A DNA stretch of 42,698 nucleotides from Pseudomonadota bacterium (GCA_029572955.1 JAKPQE010000174.1:1-42698), one strand, 5' to 3'; shown: positions 17,621 to 27,833, counted from the first letter of the stretch. The notes: generated from the letters alone by a model not told the origin. Numbers and translations are program-made.

Positions 17621-17757
17621 TGCTTCGCCCCGCTATTGCCTGTCTTCGACCCATCCTAGCCGGTCGCCGGGCGGGCTGTCCCGGTCCTCGCGCAATTGAC
17701 AATTCCGCGGACCGTGAAGGCCGCTATAGTCGGCGCCTGCGACAAGGCGGGGAGAGG

Positions 17758-18342
17758 ATGTCGGGAACGCGGCAGAGGGCGCGTGGCGGTGCGCGGGCAA
17801 GGGACGAGGTGGTGCGCCTGAAGCGGGCGCTGGCCGCGGCCGGGCGCCGTATCGCCGCGCTCGAGCGCCTGGTCGGCAGGGACCCGCTCACCGGCGTTCT
17901 CAACCGGCGCGGCTTCGAGGCCGAACTCGACCGGGCGCTCGCCTTCTCGCGGCGCTACGGCACCGGGGCGGCGCTCGCCTTCTTCGACATCGACCGCTTC
18001 AAGGGCATCAACGATCGCTTCGGCCATGCCGCCGGCGATCTCGCCCTCGTTCACGTCGCGACGGCGCTCGCCCGCAACACGCGGCGCTCCGACATCGTCG
18101 CCCGGATCGGCGGCGACGAGTTCATCGTGCTTTTGTGGACGGCGGGGGAGGCGGATGCGGCGGCGAAGGCGGAGCGGGTGCGCGAGATCATCGAGCGGCC
18201 GGAGGCGGGGCGGCCCGACGTCGCCATCTCGGTCGGCGTCACCGTGCTGCGCACCGAGGATACGGCGGAGACGGCGCTGACCCGGGCGGATGCGGCGATG
18301 TATGCCGACAAGACGCGGCGGACGGGTCTGCGCCGGGCGTGA
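17758..18342 (+). CDS. Diguanylate cyclase, GGDEF domain
   Basis: 194 residues, essentially a short coiled N-terminus (about 15-40) and one GGDEF domain. The start of the domain is RDPLTGVLNRRGFEAELD, metal ligand D77 lies in FFDIDRFKGINDRFGH, the active-site loop is GGDEF at 118-122 and an inhibitory RxxD site (R109-D112) lies five residues before it. It should make cyclic di-GMP from two GTP and be product-inhibited. No sensory or membrane segment is present, so control must come through the short helix or a partner. The ATG at 17758 follows GGGGAGAGG. Such enzymes often influence the swim-to-attach switch. Confidence 0.92.
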   Translation: MSGTRQRARGGARARDEVVRLKRALAAAGRRIAALERLVGRDPLTGVLNRRGFEAELDRALAFSRRYGTGAALAFFDIDRFKGINDRFGHAAGDLALVHVATALARNTRRSDIVARIGGDEFIVLLWTAGEADAAAKAERVREIIERPEAGRPDVAISVGVTVLRTEDTAETALTRADAAMYADKTRRTGLRRA

Positions 18343-18381
18343 GTCGCGCGGACTGCCGTCGGGCGGATCACGCAGGGCGGA

Positions 18382-18585
18382 TCAGGCGATGATGTCGGGC
18401 AGCAGACGGTCTTCGAGCTTGGAGATGCTGTCCTTCAGCCGAAGCTTCTGTTTTTTCAGGCGCTGCAACTGCAGATGGTCGGCGCGGCCGGTTTCGACGA
18501 GAGCGCCGATGGCGTCGTCGAGATCGCGGTGCTCCTGGCGCAGGCGCACCAGCTGCTCGCGAAGGATTTCCTCGTCTTCACTCAT
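18382..18585 (-). CDS. YdcH/DUF465 family small protein
   Basis: 67 residues, almost wholly helical and charged. The DUF465 pattern is clear: LRQEHRDLDDAIGALVETGRADHLQLQRLKKQKLRLKDSISKLEDRLLP. It probably forms a short antiparallel coiled coil. Members are widespread and their function is unknown. The ATG at 18585 was chosen because codons further upstream lack family likeness. It converges with the diguanylate cyclase and diverges from a second DUF465 gene at 19018. Confidence 0.85.
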   Translation of the reverse strand: MSEDEEILREQLVRLRQEHRDLDDAIGALVETGRADHLQLQRLKKQKLRLKDSISKLEDRLLPDIIA

Positions 18586-18776
18586 GTGCTCAACGCGACC
18601 GTTCCTGCAGCTGCTCGCCGTGCCTTGCGGGGCGCGCACGGTCAAGGAAACGCCGCGCCCGGTCACCCGCGATCGCGGGCCAGCGCGGCGGCAGCGAGAA
18701 AGACTAGCATGGAAGGCGGCGGCGGGTGAATGGGGCCGGCCGGGCCGGCTGGGGAAAGGCGAGGAAAAGTCTTAGC

Positions 18777-18852
18777 AAGACCTTGCCGGCGCGGTGGACG
18801 CCCGGGTTGCGCCGGACCTCTGCGCGGTTCGTCGCGGATTCGGCAAGGTCTT
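18777..18852. repeat. 12-base perfect inverted repeat with 52-base loop
   Basis: AAGACCTTGCCG (18777-18788) and CGGCAAGGTCTT (18841-18852) are exact inverted copies. Just before the left arm, GTCTT-AGC-AAGAC offers a competing small hairpin that uses part of the same arm. The element lies in the 432-base gap (18586-19017) between the two DUF465 genes. It could be a leader structure, a short mobile remnant or an operator. Confidence 0.55.
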
Positions 18853-18919
18853 CATTTTGAACCGGAACTTTGCCGCCGGAGACTTTTTCTGCGCCGGCTA
18901 ATGAAAGTCAAATTCAGGC

Positions 18920-18949
18920 TTGACGCACCCTTTCGACATTCGACAAGAT
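18920..18949 (+). promoter_or_regulatory. Weak promoter candidate for second DUF465 gene
   Basis: TTGACG at 18920-18925 makes a good -35 element, but the -10 region 17-18 bases later (CAAGAT) matches poorly. It lies about 70 bases before the DUF465 start, which has its own AAGGAGG site. Confidence 0.3.
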
Positions 18950-19017
18950 TTCCCTCGTGTGTCACAGTGATGACATTGAGGCCGATCAGGTGCCGAACAA
19001 ATAAGGAGGCTACTCCA

Positions 19018-19197
19018 ATGTCCATCGAAACGCATCTTGCGGAGCTCGAGCGCCGTCGCGAAGCCCTGAAAAAGGAGATCGAGGAAGAGCTGGCCCACCC
19101 GGGTTACGATGATCTCCACGTCGCCGAACTCAAGCGACGCAAGCTGCAGCTGAAGGACGAAATCGCCCGCCTCAAGGGCGAAGAAGAGCATAGCTGA
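19018..19197 (+). CDS. Second YdcH/DUF465-like small protein
   Basis: 59 residues, highly charged and helical: HLAELERRREALKKEIEEEL, then DDLHVAELKRRKLQLKDEIARLKGEEE. The second half (AELKRRKLQLKDEIARL) parallels the end of the neighbouring DUF465 protein (QRLKKQKLRLKDSISKLE). AAGGAGG at 19002-19009 gives a strong translation start. A robust terminator follows at 19236. Its function is unknown. The strong expression signals suggest an abundant small protein. Confidence 0.85.
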   Translation: MSIETHLAELERRREALKKEIEEELAHPGYDDLHVAELKRRKLQLKDEIARLKGEEEHS

Positions 19198-19209
19198 CCA
19201 GGCTTACGC

Positions 19210-19492
19210 CGAATCGACAATCAGGACGGGAAAAGCGCCGCGCTCCGGTCGACCGGAGGCGCGGCGTTTCGTTTGCCCGGCGGGTGCGGCCGCGGTGGCG
19301 GGCGCGCCCTCTTGCATCCCCGGGGCTTTTGTGGTCCATGGGCGCCGCGTCGCGCGCCGGAGTGCGCCGCTGCGACAGGCCCGACCGCCGCAAAGGCGGG
19401 ATGCCGTTCGCGGGCGACGGGCAGCCGACGGCGCCCATTTCGGGGCGCAGCAGTAAAAGCCATCGAGCGAACCGACAATCAGACCGGAAAGC
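19210..19492 (+). repeat. Imperfect 25-base direct repeat flanking efp upstream region
   Basis: A segment at 19210-19236 (CGAATCGACAATCAG then GACGGGAAAAGC) recurs at 19468-19492 (CGAACCGACAATCAG then ACCGGAAAGC) with a few changes. The second copy ends two bases before the efp start codon, and the first lies just after the DUF465 stop. It could be a small duplication that carried the efp leader. Confidence 0.45.
19236..19269 (+). terminator. Terminator after second DUF465 gene
   Basis: CGCCGCGC (19236-19243) pairs with GCGCGGCG (19259-19266). The loop region TCCGGTCGACCGGA is itself a palindrome. TTTCGTTT follows. Confidence 0.8.
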
Positions 19493-19494
19493 CC

Positions 19495-20058
19495 ATGAAG
19501 ATCAACGGCAACGAAATCCGTCCCGGCAATGTGATCCAGCATCAGGAGTCGCTTTGGGCGGCCGTCAAGGTGAACCACGTCAAGCCGGGCAAGGGCGGCG
19601 CCTATGCGCAGGTCGAGCTGAAGAACCTCTTCGACGGGCGCAAGCTCAACGAGCGCTTCCGGTCCGCCGAGACCGTCGAGCGCGTCCGCCTCGACCAGAA
19701 GGACTACCAGTATCTCTATCCCGAGGGCGACATGCTGGTGTTCATGGACACCGAGACCTACGAGCAGCTGTCGATCGCCAGCGATTTCATCGGCGACCGC
19801 GCGGCGTTCCTGCAGGACGGCATGACGGTGACGGTCGAGAGCTTCGAGGGCCGGCCGATCGGCGTGACGCTGCCGGACCAGGTGGTGCTCGAGATCGTCG
19901 AGGCCGACCCGGTGGTCAAGGGCCAGACGGCGGCGTCGTCCTACAAGCCGGCGGTCTGCGATAACGGCGTGCGCGTCATGGTGCCGCCGTTCATCACGGC
20001 CGGCGAGCGGATCATCGTCGACACCAACGAAATTACCTACGTGCGCCGCGCCGACTGA
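19495..20058 (+). CDS. efp: Elongation factor P
   Basis: 187 residues with the three beta-barrel domains of EF-P, which enters the ribosomal E site to rescue stalling at polyproline. The modification loop [10 protein letters not shown] carries K33, equivalent to the lysine that EpmA modifies in Escherichia coli. Later blocks are also present ([54 protein letters not shown]). The ATG at 19495 gives the conserved start [13 protein letters not shown]. The ribosome-binding site is a weak CGGAAAG. No epmA or epmB gene is in the window. suhB follows after 149 bases. Confidence 0.96.
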   Translation: MKINGNEIRPGNVIQHQESLWAAVKVNHVKPGKGGAYAQVELKNLFDGRKLNERFRSAETVERVRLDQKDYQYLYPEGDMLVFMDTETYEQLSIASDFIGDRAAFLQDGMTVTVESFEGRPIGVTLPDQVVLEIVEADPVVKGQTAASSYKPAVCDNGVRVMVPPFITAGERIIVDTNEITYVRRAD

Positions 20059-20207
20059 GGCGTCCGACCGGCGCCCGAGGCGGACCCGCGCGGCGCGGCC
20101 TCTCCCTGCGGGACGAGGGCCGGCGGGCGGTCGGCACGGGGCGCCGACGCTGCGCGGCCCCGATCGGGCCGCCACCTGAAACACGAAGACAGTCGAGAGG
20201 TCCGCCG

Positions 20208-20993
20208 ATGGCCCGCACCGCGCTGATGCATGTGATGGTCCAGGCCGCGATCAAGGCCGGCCGCTCGCTCGCCCGCGATTTCGGCGAGGTCGAGAACCTG
20301 CAGGTGTCGCTGAAGGGGCCGGCCGATTTCGTGTCGGCGGCCGACCGGCGGTCCGAGCAGATCCTGCACCGCGAACTCTCCAAGGCGCGGCCCGGCTGGG
20401 GCTTCCTGATGGAGGAGAACGGCACCATCGAGGGTGACGGCGTCCATCGCTGGATCATCGATCCGCTCGACGGCACCACCAACTTCCTGCACGCGGTGCC
20501 GCTGTTCACGATCTCGCTGGCCCTGGAAAAGGCCGGCCAGCTCGTCGCCGGCCTCATCTACAATCCGGTGCTCGACGAACTCTTCGTCGCCGAGAAGGGC
20601 TCGGGCGCCTTTCTCAACGACCGGCGCATCCGCGTCGGTGCCCGCAAGGACCTTTCCGACTGCGTGATCACCACCGGCATCCCGCATCTCGGCCGCGGCA
20701 ACCACGACCGCTTCCTCACCGAGCTGCGCATGATGATGACCGAGGCGGCCGGCATCCGGCGCACCGGCTCGGCGGCGCTCGATCTCGCCTGGGTCGCGGC
20801 GGGCCGCTTCGACGGCTACTGGGAGCGCGGCCTGAAGCCGTGGGACATGGCGGCCGGCATCGTGCTCGTGCGTGAGGCGGGCGGCTTCGTCGTCGATGGC
20901 GAGGGCCGCGACAAGATGCTTGAGACCGGCGACATCATCGCCGGCAACGAGGCCGTCGAGAAGCGCATCGCCGCGGTCATCTCGGCCCGCTGA
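20208..20993 (+). CDS. suhB: Inositol monophosphatase family protein (SuhB-like)
   Basis: 261 residues. Metal-binding motifs of the lithium-sensitive phosphatase family are all visible: E69/E70 (LMEENG), WIIDPLDGTTNF at 82-93 (D85, D88) and GLKPWDMAAGIVL late in the protein. It hydrolyses inositol monophosphate or related sugar phosphates in the cytoplasm. SuhB proteins in other bacteria also take part in ribosomal RNA transcription complexes, which cannot be judged here. It follows efp in the same direction and ends with a terminator at 21035. Confidence 0.92.
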   Translation: MARTALMHVMVQAAIKAGRSLARDFGEVENLQVSLKGPADFVSAADRRSEQILHRELSKARPGWGFLMEENGTIEGDGVHRWIIDPLDGTTNFLHAVPLFTISLALEKAGQLVAGLIYNPVLDELFVAEKGSGAFLNDRRIRVGARKDLSDCVITTGIPHLGRGNHDRFLTELRMMMTEAAGIRRTGSAALDLAWVAAGRFDGYWERGLKPWDMAAGIVLVREAGGFVVDGEGRDKMLETGDIIAGNEAVEKRIAAVISAR

Positions 20994-21034
20994 CCGCCTC
21001 CCGGCGGCGTCTTTCGGAACGATCGGCAAGGTGA

Positions 21035-21066
21035 AGCCCGGCCCGCGTGACGGCGCGCGGGCTTTT
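21035..21066 (+). terminator. Terminator after suhB
   Basis: AGCCCG (21035-21040) pairs with CGGGCT (21058-21063), extended inside by CGCG/CGCG with a three-base bulge. TTTT follows, then GCCGTTTTC. Confidence 0.7.
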
Positions 21067-21278
21067 GCCGTTTTCATCGGCAGCCGAACCGCGTATTCCT
21101 AACGAAGCGGTGTTCGCGTGTTCGGTATTCGCCGATCCGCAGCGATGCGTCGTGCCGGCCGTTTCGGTCGGGAGGGGGCGGCTTCCCAGGGGCACATACG
21201 AGCGACGCATTCGGCGGCGATAGTGCCATGCGGGCGATGCGCGCGTTTGCGCCACGCCAGGAAGAGGGACCGGTCGAG

Positions 21279-22307
21279 ATGACGAAGGAAATTGATCCCA
21301 TCCGCTTGTCGAGCCCGCAGGTCTTCCTGTGGCGGATGATCATCTTCCTGGTGATAGCCGGCTTCATCGCGCTCATCCTCTACCGCCATCTCGCCGGGGC
21401 CTTCATGAGCAATCCCGGCCTCAACGGCCTCATCGTCGGCGTGCTGTTCGTCGGCATCATCCTGGTCTTCATCCAGGTGGTGCGGCTGTTCCCGGAGGTG
21501 CGCTGGGTCAACGACTACCGCATGGCCGATCCGGGCCTCGCCCTCAACAACCAGCCGGTGCTGCTGGCGCCGATGGCGACGATCCTCGGCGACCGCGTCG
21601 GCCGGGTGATGATCTCGACCCAGACGATGCGCTCGATCCTCGATTCGATCGGCATGCGGCTCGACGAATCGCGCGACATTTCCCGCTACCTGACCGGCCT
21701 GCTCGTCTTCCTCGGCCTGCTCGGCACGTTCTGGGGCCTCACCCAGACGGTCGGCTCGATCGGCGAGACGATCAAGTCGCTGTCGGTCGGCAACGATGTC
21801 GGCGTCGTCTTCGAGGACCTGAAGTCCGGCCTCGCCGCGCCGCTCGCCGGCATGGCGACGGCGTTCTCGTCCTCGCTGTTCGGCCTTGCCGGCTCGCTGG
21901 TGCTCGGCTTCCTCGATTTGCAGGCCGGCCAGGCACAGAACCGCTTCTACACCGACCTCGAGGACTGGCTGTCGACGGTCACCGACCTCACGCCGGACGA
22001 GATCGAGGGTCACATCTCGGCCCGCGACGCGACCGCTGGAGACCTGCGCCACGCCATCGAGCACCTCACCCATTCGCTGCAGACCGGCGGCGGTGGCCGG
22101 CAGTCGACGGGGGCGATGGCCAATCTCGCCGAGGCGATCCAGGGGCTCGTGCAGCACATGCGCTCCGAGCAGCAGATGATCCGCAGCTGGGTCGAGGGCC
22201 AGGCCGAGGAGCAGACGCGCATCCGCGATGCCCTCGAGAAGCTCGGCAGCGCGCCGGCGCCGAAGACGCCGCCGGCCGAGGGGCCGTCCGGACACGAGGG
22301 AGCCTGA
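21279..22307 (+). CDS. MotA/TolQ/ExbB-type proton channel family protein
   Basis: 342 residues. Two membrane helices lie near the N-terminus (about 17-38 and 48-70). The conserved TolQ/ExbB block follows: YLTGLLVFLGLLGTFWGLTQTVGSIGETI and LAAPLAGMATAFSSSLFGLAGSLVLGFLDL. It forms the channel subunit that couples ion flow to work on the envelope. The partner is the OmpA-like protein encoded three bases downstream. The pair lies outside the flagellar operon and matches TolQ better than MotA, so it is probably not the flagellar stator. The ATG at 21279 follows GGAAGAGGGA, and ATG 21237 or 21228 would add an unconvincing N-terminus. Confidence 0.85.
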   Translation: MTKEIDPIRLSSPQVFLWRMIIFLVIAGFIALILYRHLAGAFMSNPGLNGLIVGVLFVGIILVFIQVVRLFPEVRWVNDYRMADPGLALNNQPVLLAPMATILGDRVGRVMISTQTMRSILDSIGMRLDESRDISRYLTGLLVFLGLLGTFWGLTQTVGSIGETIKSLSVGNDVGVVFEDLKSGLAAPLAGMATAFSSSLFGLAGSLVLGFLDLQAGQAQNRFYTDLEDWLSTVTDLTPDEIEGHISARDATAGDLRHAIEHLTHSLQTGGGGRQSTGAMANLAEAIQGLVQHMRSEQQMIRSWVEGQAEEQTRIRDALEKLGSAPAPKTPPAEGPSGHEGA

Positions 22308-22310
22308 GCC

Positions 22311-23339
22311 GTGGCCCTTGCCCGCTCCCGTCGCCGCGCCGCGCAGGTCGATTACTGGCCGGGCTTCGTCGACGCCATGTCGACGCTGCTCCTCGTCATC
22401 ATCTTCCTTCTGTCGATGTTCGTCCTTGCCCAGTACTTCCTCAGCCAGGAAGTGACCAACAAGGACACGGTGCTCAACCGCCTCAACAACCAGATCGCCG
22501 AGCTGACCGAGCTTCTCTCGCTGGCGCGCGCCGACAAGCGCGACCTGCAGTCGTCGATCGCGACGCTGACGGCGAGCCTTGCGGCCGCCGAGGGCGAGCG
22601 CGGCCGGCTGCAGGGCCTGCTCGACGCCAAGGCCGGGGCGGCGGACGCGGCGAGCGGCGAGGTCGTCACGCTGTCCGGCACGCTCGACGAGCAGAAGCGG
22701 ATCAGCGCCCAGGCGCTGGCCCAGGTCGAGCTGCTGAACCAGCAGATCGCCGCGCTGCGCCGGCAGATCGGCGCGCTCGAGGCGGCGCTCGAAGCCTCCG
22801 AGAGCCGCGACCGGGAGAGCCAGACCAAGATCGCCGATCTCGGCCGCCGGCTGAACGTGGCGCTCGCCCAGCGGGTGCAGGAACTGGCGCGCTATCGCTC
22901 CGACTTCTTCGGCCGGCTGCGCGAGATCCTGTCGCAACGCTCGGACATCCGCGTCGTCGGCGACCGTTTCGTGTTCCAGTCCGAGGTGCTGTTCCCGGCG
23001 GGCACGGACGCGATCAATCCGGGCGGCAAGGCCGAACTCGACAAGCTCGCCGATGCGCTCAAGGAACTCGAGGCGCAGATCCCCTCCGAGATCGCCTGGG
23101 TGCTGCGGGTCGACGGCCACACCGACAAGCGGCCGATCAATTCCGATCGCTTCCCCTCGAACTGGGAGCTGTCGAGCGCGCGTGCCACCGCCGTCGTCAA
23201 ATACCTCATCGACCGCGGCGTCTCGCCGAACCGGCTGGTGGCGGCGGGCTTCGGCGAGTTCCAGCCGCTCGAGGACGGCGACAGCGAGGAGATCTACGGC
23301 CGCAACCGGCGCATCGAGCTGAAACTGACGGAGCGCTGA
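22311..23339 (+). CDS. OmpA/MotB-type peptidoglycan-binding protein
   Basis: 342 residues. A single N-terminal membrane helix has the MotB-like ion-binding aspartate at D21 (GFVDAMSTLLLVIIFLLSMFVLA). A long coiled coil follows (about 50-195), then an OmpA C-terminal domain (VLRVDGHTDKRPINS, NWELSSARATAVVKYLIDRG, AAGFGEFQPL, YGRNRRIELKL) that grips peptidoglycan. It should pair with the channel protein encoded just upstream to form an energised envelope complex. The start is GTG at 22311. The coiled coil is much longer than in flagellar MotB. DUF2817 follows after four bases. Confidence 0.87.
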   Translation: MALARSRRRAAQVDYWPGFVDAMSTLLLVIIFLLSMFVLAQYFLSQEVTNKDTVLNRLNNQIAELTELLSLARADKRDLQSSIATLTASLAAAEGERGRLQGLLDAKAGAADAASGEVVTLSGTLDEQKRISAQALAQVELLNQQIAALRRQIGALEAALEASESRDRESQTKIADLGRRLNVALAQRVQELARYRSDFFGRLREILSQRSDIRVVGDRFVFQSEVLFPAGTDAINPGGKAELDKLADALKELEAQIPSEIAWVLRVDGHTDKRPINSDRFPSNWELSSARATAVVKYLIDRGVSPNRLVAAGFGEFQPLEDGDSEEIYGRNRRIELKLTER

Positions 23340-23343
23340 GACG

Positions 23344-24423
23344 ATGAGCGGCGGCGCGGCGCATTTCTCGCAAGGCTATGCCGAGGCGCGGGCCCGCTTC
23401 CGGGCGGCGGCCGAGGCTCTGGGTGCAAGCCTCGAGGCGCACGATCTCGGCCTTTCCGGTCCGAACGACGAGGCGCTGACGATCGACTTTGCCCGGATCG
23501 GGCCGGCCGACGCGGCGCGCGTGATGCTGGTCACCAGCGGGCTGCACGGCGTCGAGGGCTATTTCGGCTCGGCGGTGCAGCTTGCCGAGCTCGATCGTCT
23601 GGCAAAGGGGGCGCGGCTCGCTGCCGATCAGGCGCTCGTCCTCGTCCACGCGCTCAACCCCTATGGCTTCGCCTTCGGCCGGCGGGCCAACGAGGACAAT
23701 CTCGACCTCAACCGTTCGTTCTTCCGGCCCGGCGCGGCCCGGCCCGATCCGAACACGCGGGTCGTCGGGCTCGACGAATTTCTCAATCCGCAGGCACCGG
23801 CCGGACATGGCGGTGCGTTCCTGCCGCGGGCGATCTACCTCATCCTGCGCTACGGCTACGGCCGGGTGAAGAACGCCATCGCCGGCGGCCAGTATTCGAA
23901 CCCGCGCGGGCTCTTCTACGGCGGGCGGCGCGACAGCCGCACCCAGGAGATCGTCGCGGCCAATCTCGCGCGCTGGATCGGCCCGGCGCGGCGCATCGTC
24001 CATGTCGATTTCCACACCGGGCTCGGCAAGAGCGGCACCCACAAGCTGCTCTATGCCGATCATGGCGATCCGGTCCGGCGGAGCCGGCTGGCGGCGGCGT
24101 TCGGCGAGGCCAATCTCGAGGCGATGGATGCCGGCGGCGTCTCCTATGCGGTGACGGGTCACTTCCCCGACTGGTGCGAGGCCGAGCTTGCCGGCATCGA
24201 TTATCTCGGCATTGCCGCCGAGTTCGGCACCTATCCGGGGCTCAAGGTGCTGGCGGCGATGCGCGCCGAGAACCAGGGGCATTTCTGGAGCATGCCGGGC
24301 GACCCGCAGGCCGCGGCGGCGAGCGCCCGGTTCGTCGAGATGTTCTGCCCGGCCGATCCGGTCTGGCGCGACAAGGTGGTCGCCGACGGGCTCGGCATCG
24401 TCGCGGCGGGCCTAAGCGTCTGA
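23344..24423 (+). CDS. DUF2817 family, M14-like carboxypeptidase-fold protein
   Basis: 359 residues. DUF2817 proteins resemble M14 zinc carboxypeptidases and succinylglutamate desuccinylases. Candidate zinc ligands are in SGLHGVEGYFGS (His and Glu) and VDFHTGLG (His), with an acidic residue in IAAEFGTYPG as possible catalyst. The segment RANEDNLDLNRSF is typical of the family. No signal peptide is seen, so it is likely cytoplasmic. The substrate is unknown. It starts four bases after the OmpA-like gene and is probably co-transcribed. A long stem-loop begins at its stop codon. Confidence 0.85.
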   Translation: MSGGAAHFSQGYAEARARFRAAAEALGASLEAHDLGLSGPNDEALTIDFARIGPADAARVMLVTSGLHGVEGYFGSAVQLAELDRLAKGARLAADQALVLVHALNPYGFAFGRRANEDNLDLNRSFFRPGAARPDPNTRVVGLDEFLNPQAPAGHGGAFLPRAIYLILRYGYGRVKNAIAGGQYSNPRGLFYGGRRDSRTQEIVAANLARWIGPARRIVHVDFHTGLGKSGTHKLLYADHGDPVRRSRLAAAFGEANLEAMDAGGVSYAVTGHFPDWCEAELAGIDYLGIAAEFGTYPGLKVLAAMRAENQGHFWSMPGDPQAAAASARFVEMFCPADPVWRDKVVADGLGIVAAGLSV

Positions 24424-24475
24424 GACCTGCAGCCTTTTCACCTTTCGCCGGATTGCGAAAAGGCTCCAGGTCTTT
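24423..24475 (+). terminator. Long stem-loop terminator between convergent genes
   Basis: The left arm AGACCTG-C-AGCCTTTTC starts inside the DUF2817 stop codon at 24423. It pairs with GAAAAGGCT-C-CAGGTCT ending at 24473, with one mismatch. TTTG follows. The ABC transporter gene converges from the right and ends at 24527. Confidence 0.75.
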
Positions 24476-24526
24476 GATTTGGCGCGTTTCCGGACGGCGA
24501 ACCGGTGTCCGTTTCGCCTGGCAACG

Positions 24527-26335
<1,809 letters not shown>

Positions 26336-26537
26336 TGAATCTACTCCCGAGACTTCCGAACACGAGCGGCGGGTCCCGCGACGGGCCCCGGCTCAAGGCG
26401 GGCAGAGAATGCCAATCCACCTTGGCCGACGCAAGCAAACATGCGTCTCCGGAGGCGGAATCGCCGGGACGACGCGGCGAAATCGCCCACGGATACCCGG
26501 CAGCGAAGGTTCTCGCCAAGGAATGCGGCCGGCGATC

Positions 26538-26566
26538 TTGTATCGTCGGCCGCCCTGAGCTATACG
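26538..26566 (+). promoter_or_regulatory. Promoter candidate for rpmE
   Basis: TTGTAT (26538-26543), a 17-base spacer and TATACG (26561-26566) form a good sigma-70-type promoter about 107 bases before the rpmE start. It lies in the 337-base gap (26336-26672), which otherwise shows nothing recognisable. Confidence 0.55.
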
Positions 26567-26672
26567 CTCGGCTCGAATGTGTCCCTGCTGCCCGGTGCGG
26601 TCGGCGGGCGACGAGGATTTTCGCGGCGCCCAATCGTCGGCGCGCCCGGTGAGACGCTGAGGACCGCTTCCG

Positions 26673-26900
26673 ATGAAGACCGATATCCATCCCGACTACC
26701 ACGTCATCAAGGTGGTGATGACCGACGGCACCGAGTACTTCACCCGTTCGACCTACGGCAAGGAAGGCGACGTGCTGAACCTCGACATCGATCCGCGCAC
26801 CCATCCGGCCTGGACCGGCGGCAGCCAGCACCTGATCGACCGCGGCGGCCGTCTGTCGAAGTTCAAGAACAAGTACGCCGGTTTCATCGGCAACCGCTGA
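26673..26900 (+). CDS. rpmE: 50S ribosomal protein L31
   Basis: 75 residues. The start [20 protein letters not shown] and [10 protein letters not shown], then SHP-like [11 protein letters not shown] and [14 protein letters not shown], identify bacterial L31 on the large subunit. It has no cysteines, so it is the zinc-independent form common in alphaproteobacteria. A strong stem-loop terminator follows at 26951. It is transcribed alone from its own promoter. Confidence 0.95.
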   Translation: MKTDIHPDYHVIKVVMTDGTEYFTRSTYGKEGDVLNLDIDPRTHPAWTGGSQHLIDRGGRLSKFKNKYAGFIGNR

Positions 26901-26950
26901 GGTCGCGCCGGGCGCTCGCGGGCGCCCCGACCATCGGCATCGAGATTTCG

Positions 26951-26987
26951 CGAACGCGCCCGGGGCAGCCCGGGCGCGTTCGGCGTT
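26951..26987 (+). terminator. Terminator of rpmE
   Basis: A 14-base perfect stem (26951-26964 with 26969-26982) has a GCAG loop and is followed by GCGTTTC. It lies between rpmE and the convergent amidase gene and could serve both. Confidence 0.8.
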
Positions 26988-27005
26988 TCAGGGTGCCTCT
27001 TGCAG

Positions 27006-27833
27006 TTATTTCGCAGGCTCGGCCGCGGCGCAGAAGGTCGCGACGGCCGCGGCGATCGCGGCCTGGAAGCGGGCCCGGTAGCCGGCGTCCTCGAGGTCGG
27101 TTTCCTCGGCGCGGTTGAGGATGACGCCGACCTCGACGAGAACGGCCGGGACGGGCGCGTTCTTCAGGACGGCGAGGCCGTCGTGGCGGAAGACGCCGTT
27201 CTCGGCATCGACGATCGGGCGGTTCTCGCCGGGGATCGCCTCGGCGTGGTGGAGGCTGGCGCGAAAGCCGTCCGCCTGCAGGCTGCGGCCGATCGTGCGG
27301 GCGAGGTCGACGCTGCGGCCATAGGCGCCGCCGCGGTTCGAGACGAACAGCGAATAGCCGCGAAAGAGATCGCTGTAGGGGCGCTCCGTGCCGCGATCGG
27401 ACCATCTGGAGAGATATTGCGGCTGGACGGAATCGTGGTGAATCGACAAGAGGATACCCTCGCCGAGGGTGCGGATCTCGGCGGCGCGCTCCTTCAGCGT
27501 GAGGTCGGCGCCGGCGGCATTGAGGATGCGCACCGGGCCGATGCCGCCGGCCTCGAGCACCTTTGCGAGCTCCTGGGCGAAGCGCCGGTTGAACCGGTAT
27601 TCGGCCTTGCCGCGGGCGCTCGTCGCGCCGTGGCGGCCGGGCGAGTGGCCGATGTCGAGGGTGACGGCCGGCCCGCAGCCATTGGCAAGGACCGGCACGT
27701 CCGGGAAGGCGGCGACAAGGGCGGCGAGGGCGCAGGCGGCGAGCGCCCGCGACAGCCGGCCGGCGATGGCGTGCCGCCCGGTGGTGCGCCGCTCAGTCCC
27801 TGAGGGCGCGCAGGTAGGCGATCTGGCTGACAT
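27006..27833 (-). CDS. N-acetylmuramoyl-L-alanine amidase (Amidase_3)
   Basis: 275 residues. It cleaves the amide bond between muramic acid and the peptide in peptidoglycan. Amidase_3 zinc and catalytic residues are visible: LDIGHSPGRHG (His), GKAEYRFN (Glu), LLSIHHDSVQ (His) and VLVEVGVILNRAEE (catalytic Glu). A hydrophobic stretch RALAACALAALVAAFPDVPVLA before the domain suits a signal peptide with a long n-region. The start is uncertain. ATG 27833 overlaps the caspase gene by 41 bases, ATG 27857 and 27863 are earlier, and no ATG, GTG or TTG lies nearer the signal sequence. The overlap implies co-translation with the caspase-like protein. Confidence 0.85.
   Translation of the reverse strand: MSARSPTCAPSGTERRTTGRHAIAGRLSRALAACALAALVAAFPDVPVLANGCGPAVTLDIGHSPGRHGATSARGKAEYRFNRRFAQELAKVLEAGGIGPVRILNAAGADLTLKERAAEIRTLGEGILLSIHHDSVQPQYLSRWSDRGTERPYSDLFRGYSLFVSNRGGAYGRSVDLARTIGRSLQADGFRASLHHAEAIPGENRPIVDAENGVFRHDGLAVLKNAPVPAVLVEVGVILNRAEETDLEDAGYRARFQAAIAAAVATFCAAAEPAK

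Noticed and set aside
20059-20207. A suhB-type small RNA upstream of the suhB gene
   Set aside because: The gap is GC-rich, with no anti-Shine-Dalgarno loops and no U-run terminator.
21279-23339. Flagellar stator MotA/MotB
   Set aside because: The channel protein resembles TolQ/ExbB, the coiled coil is much longer than in MotB, and the genes are not with the flagellar operon.
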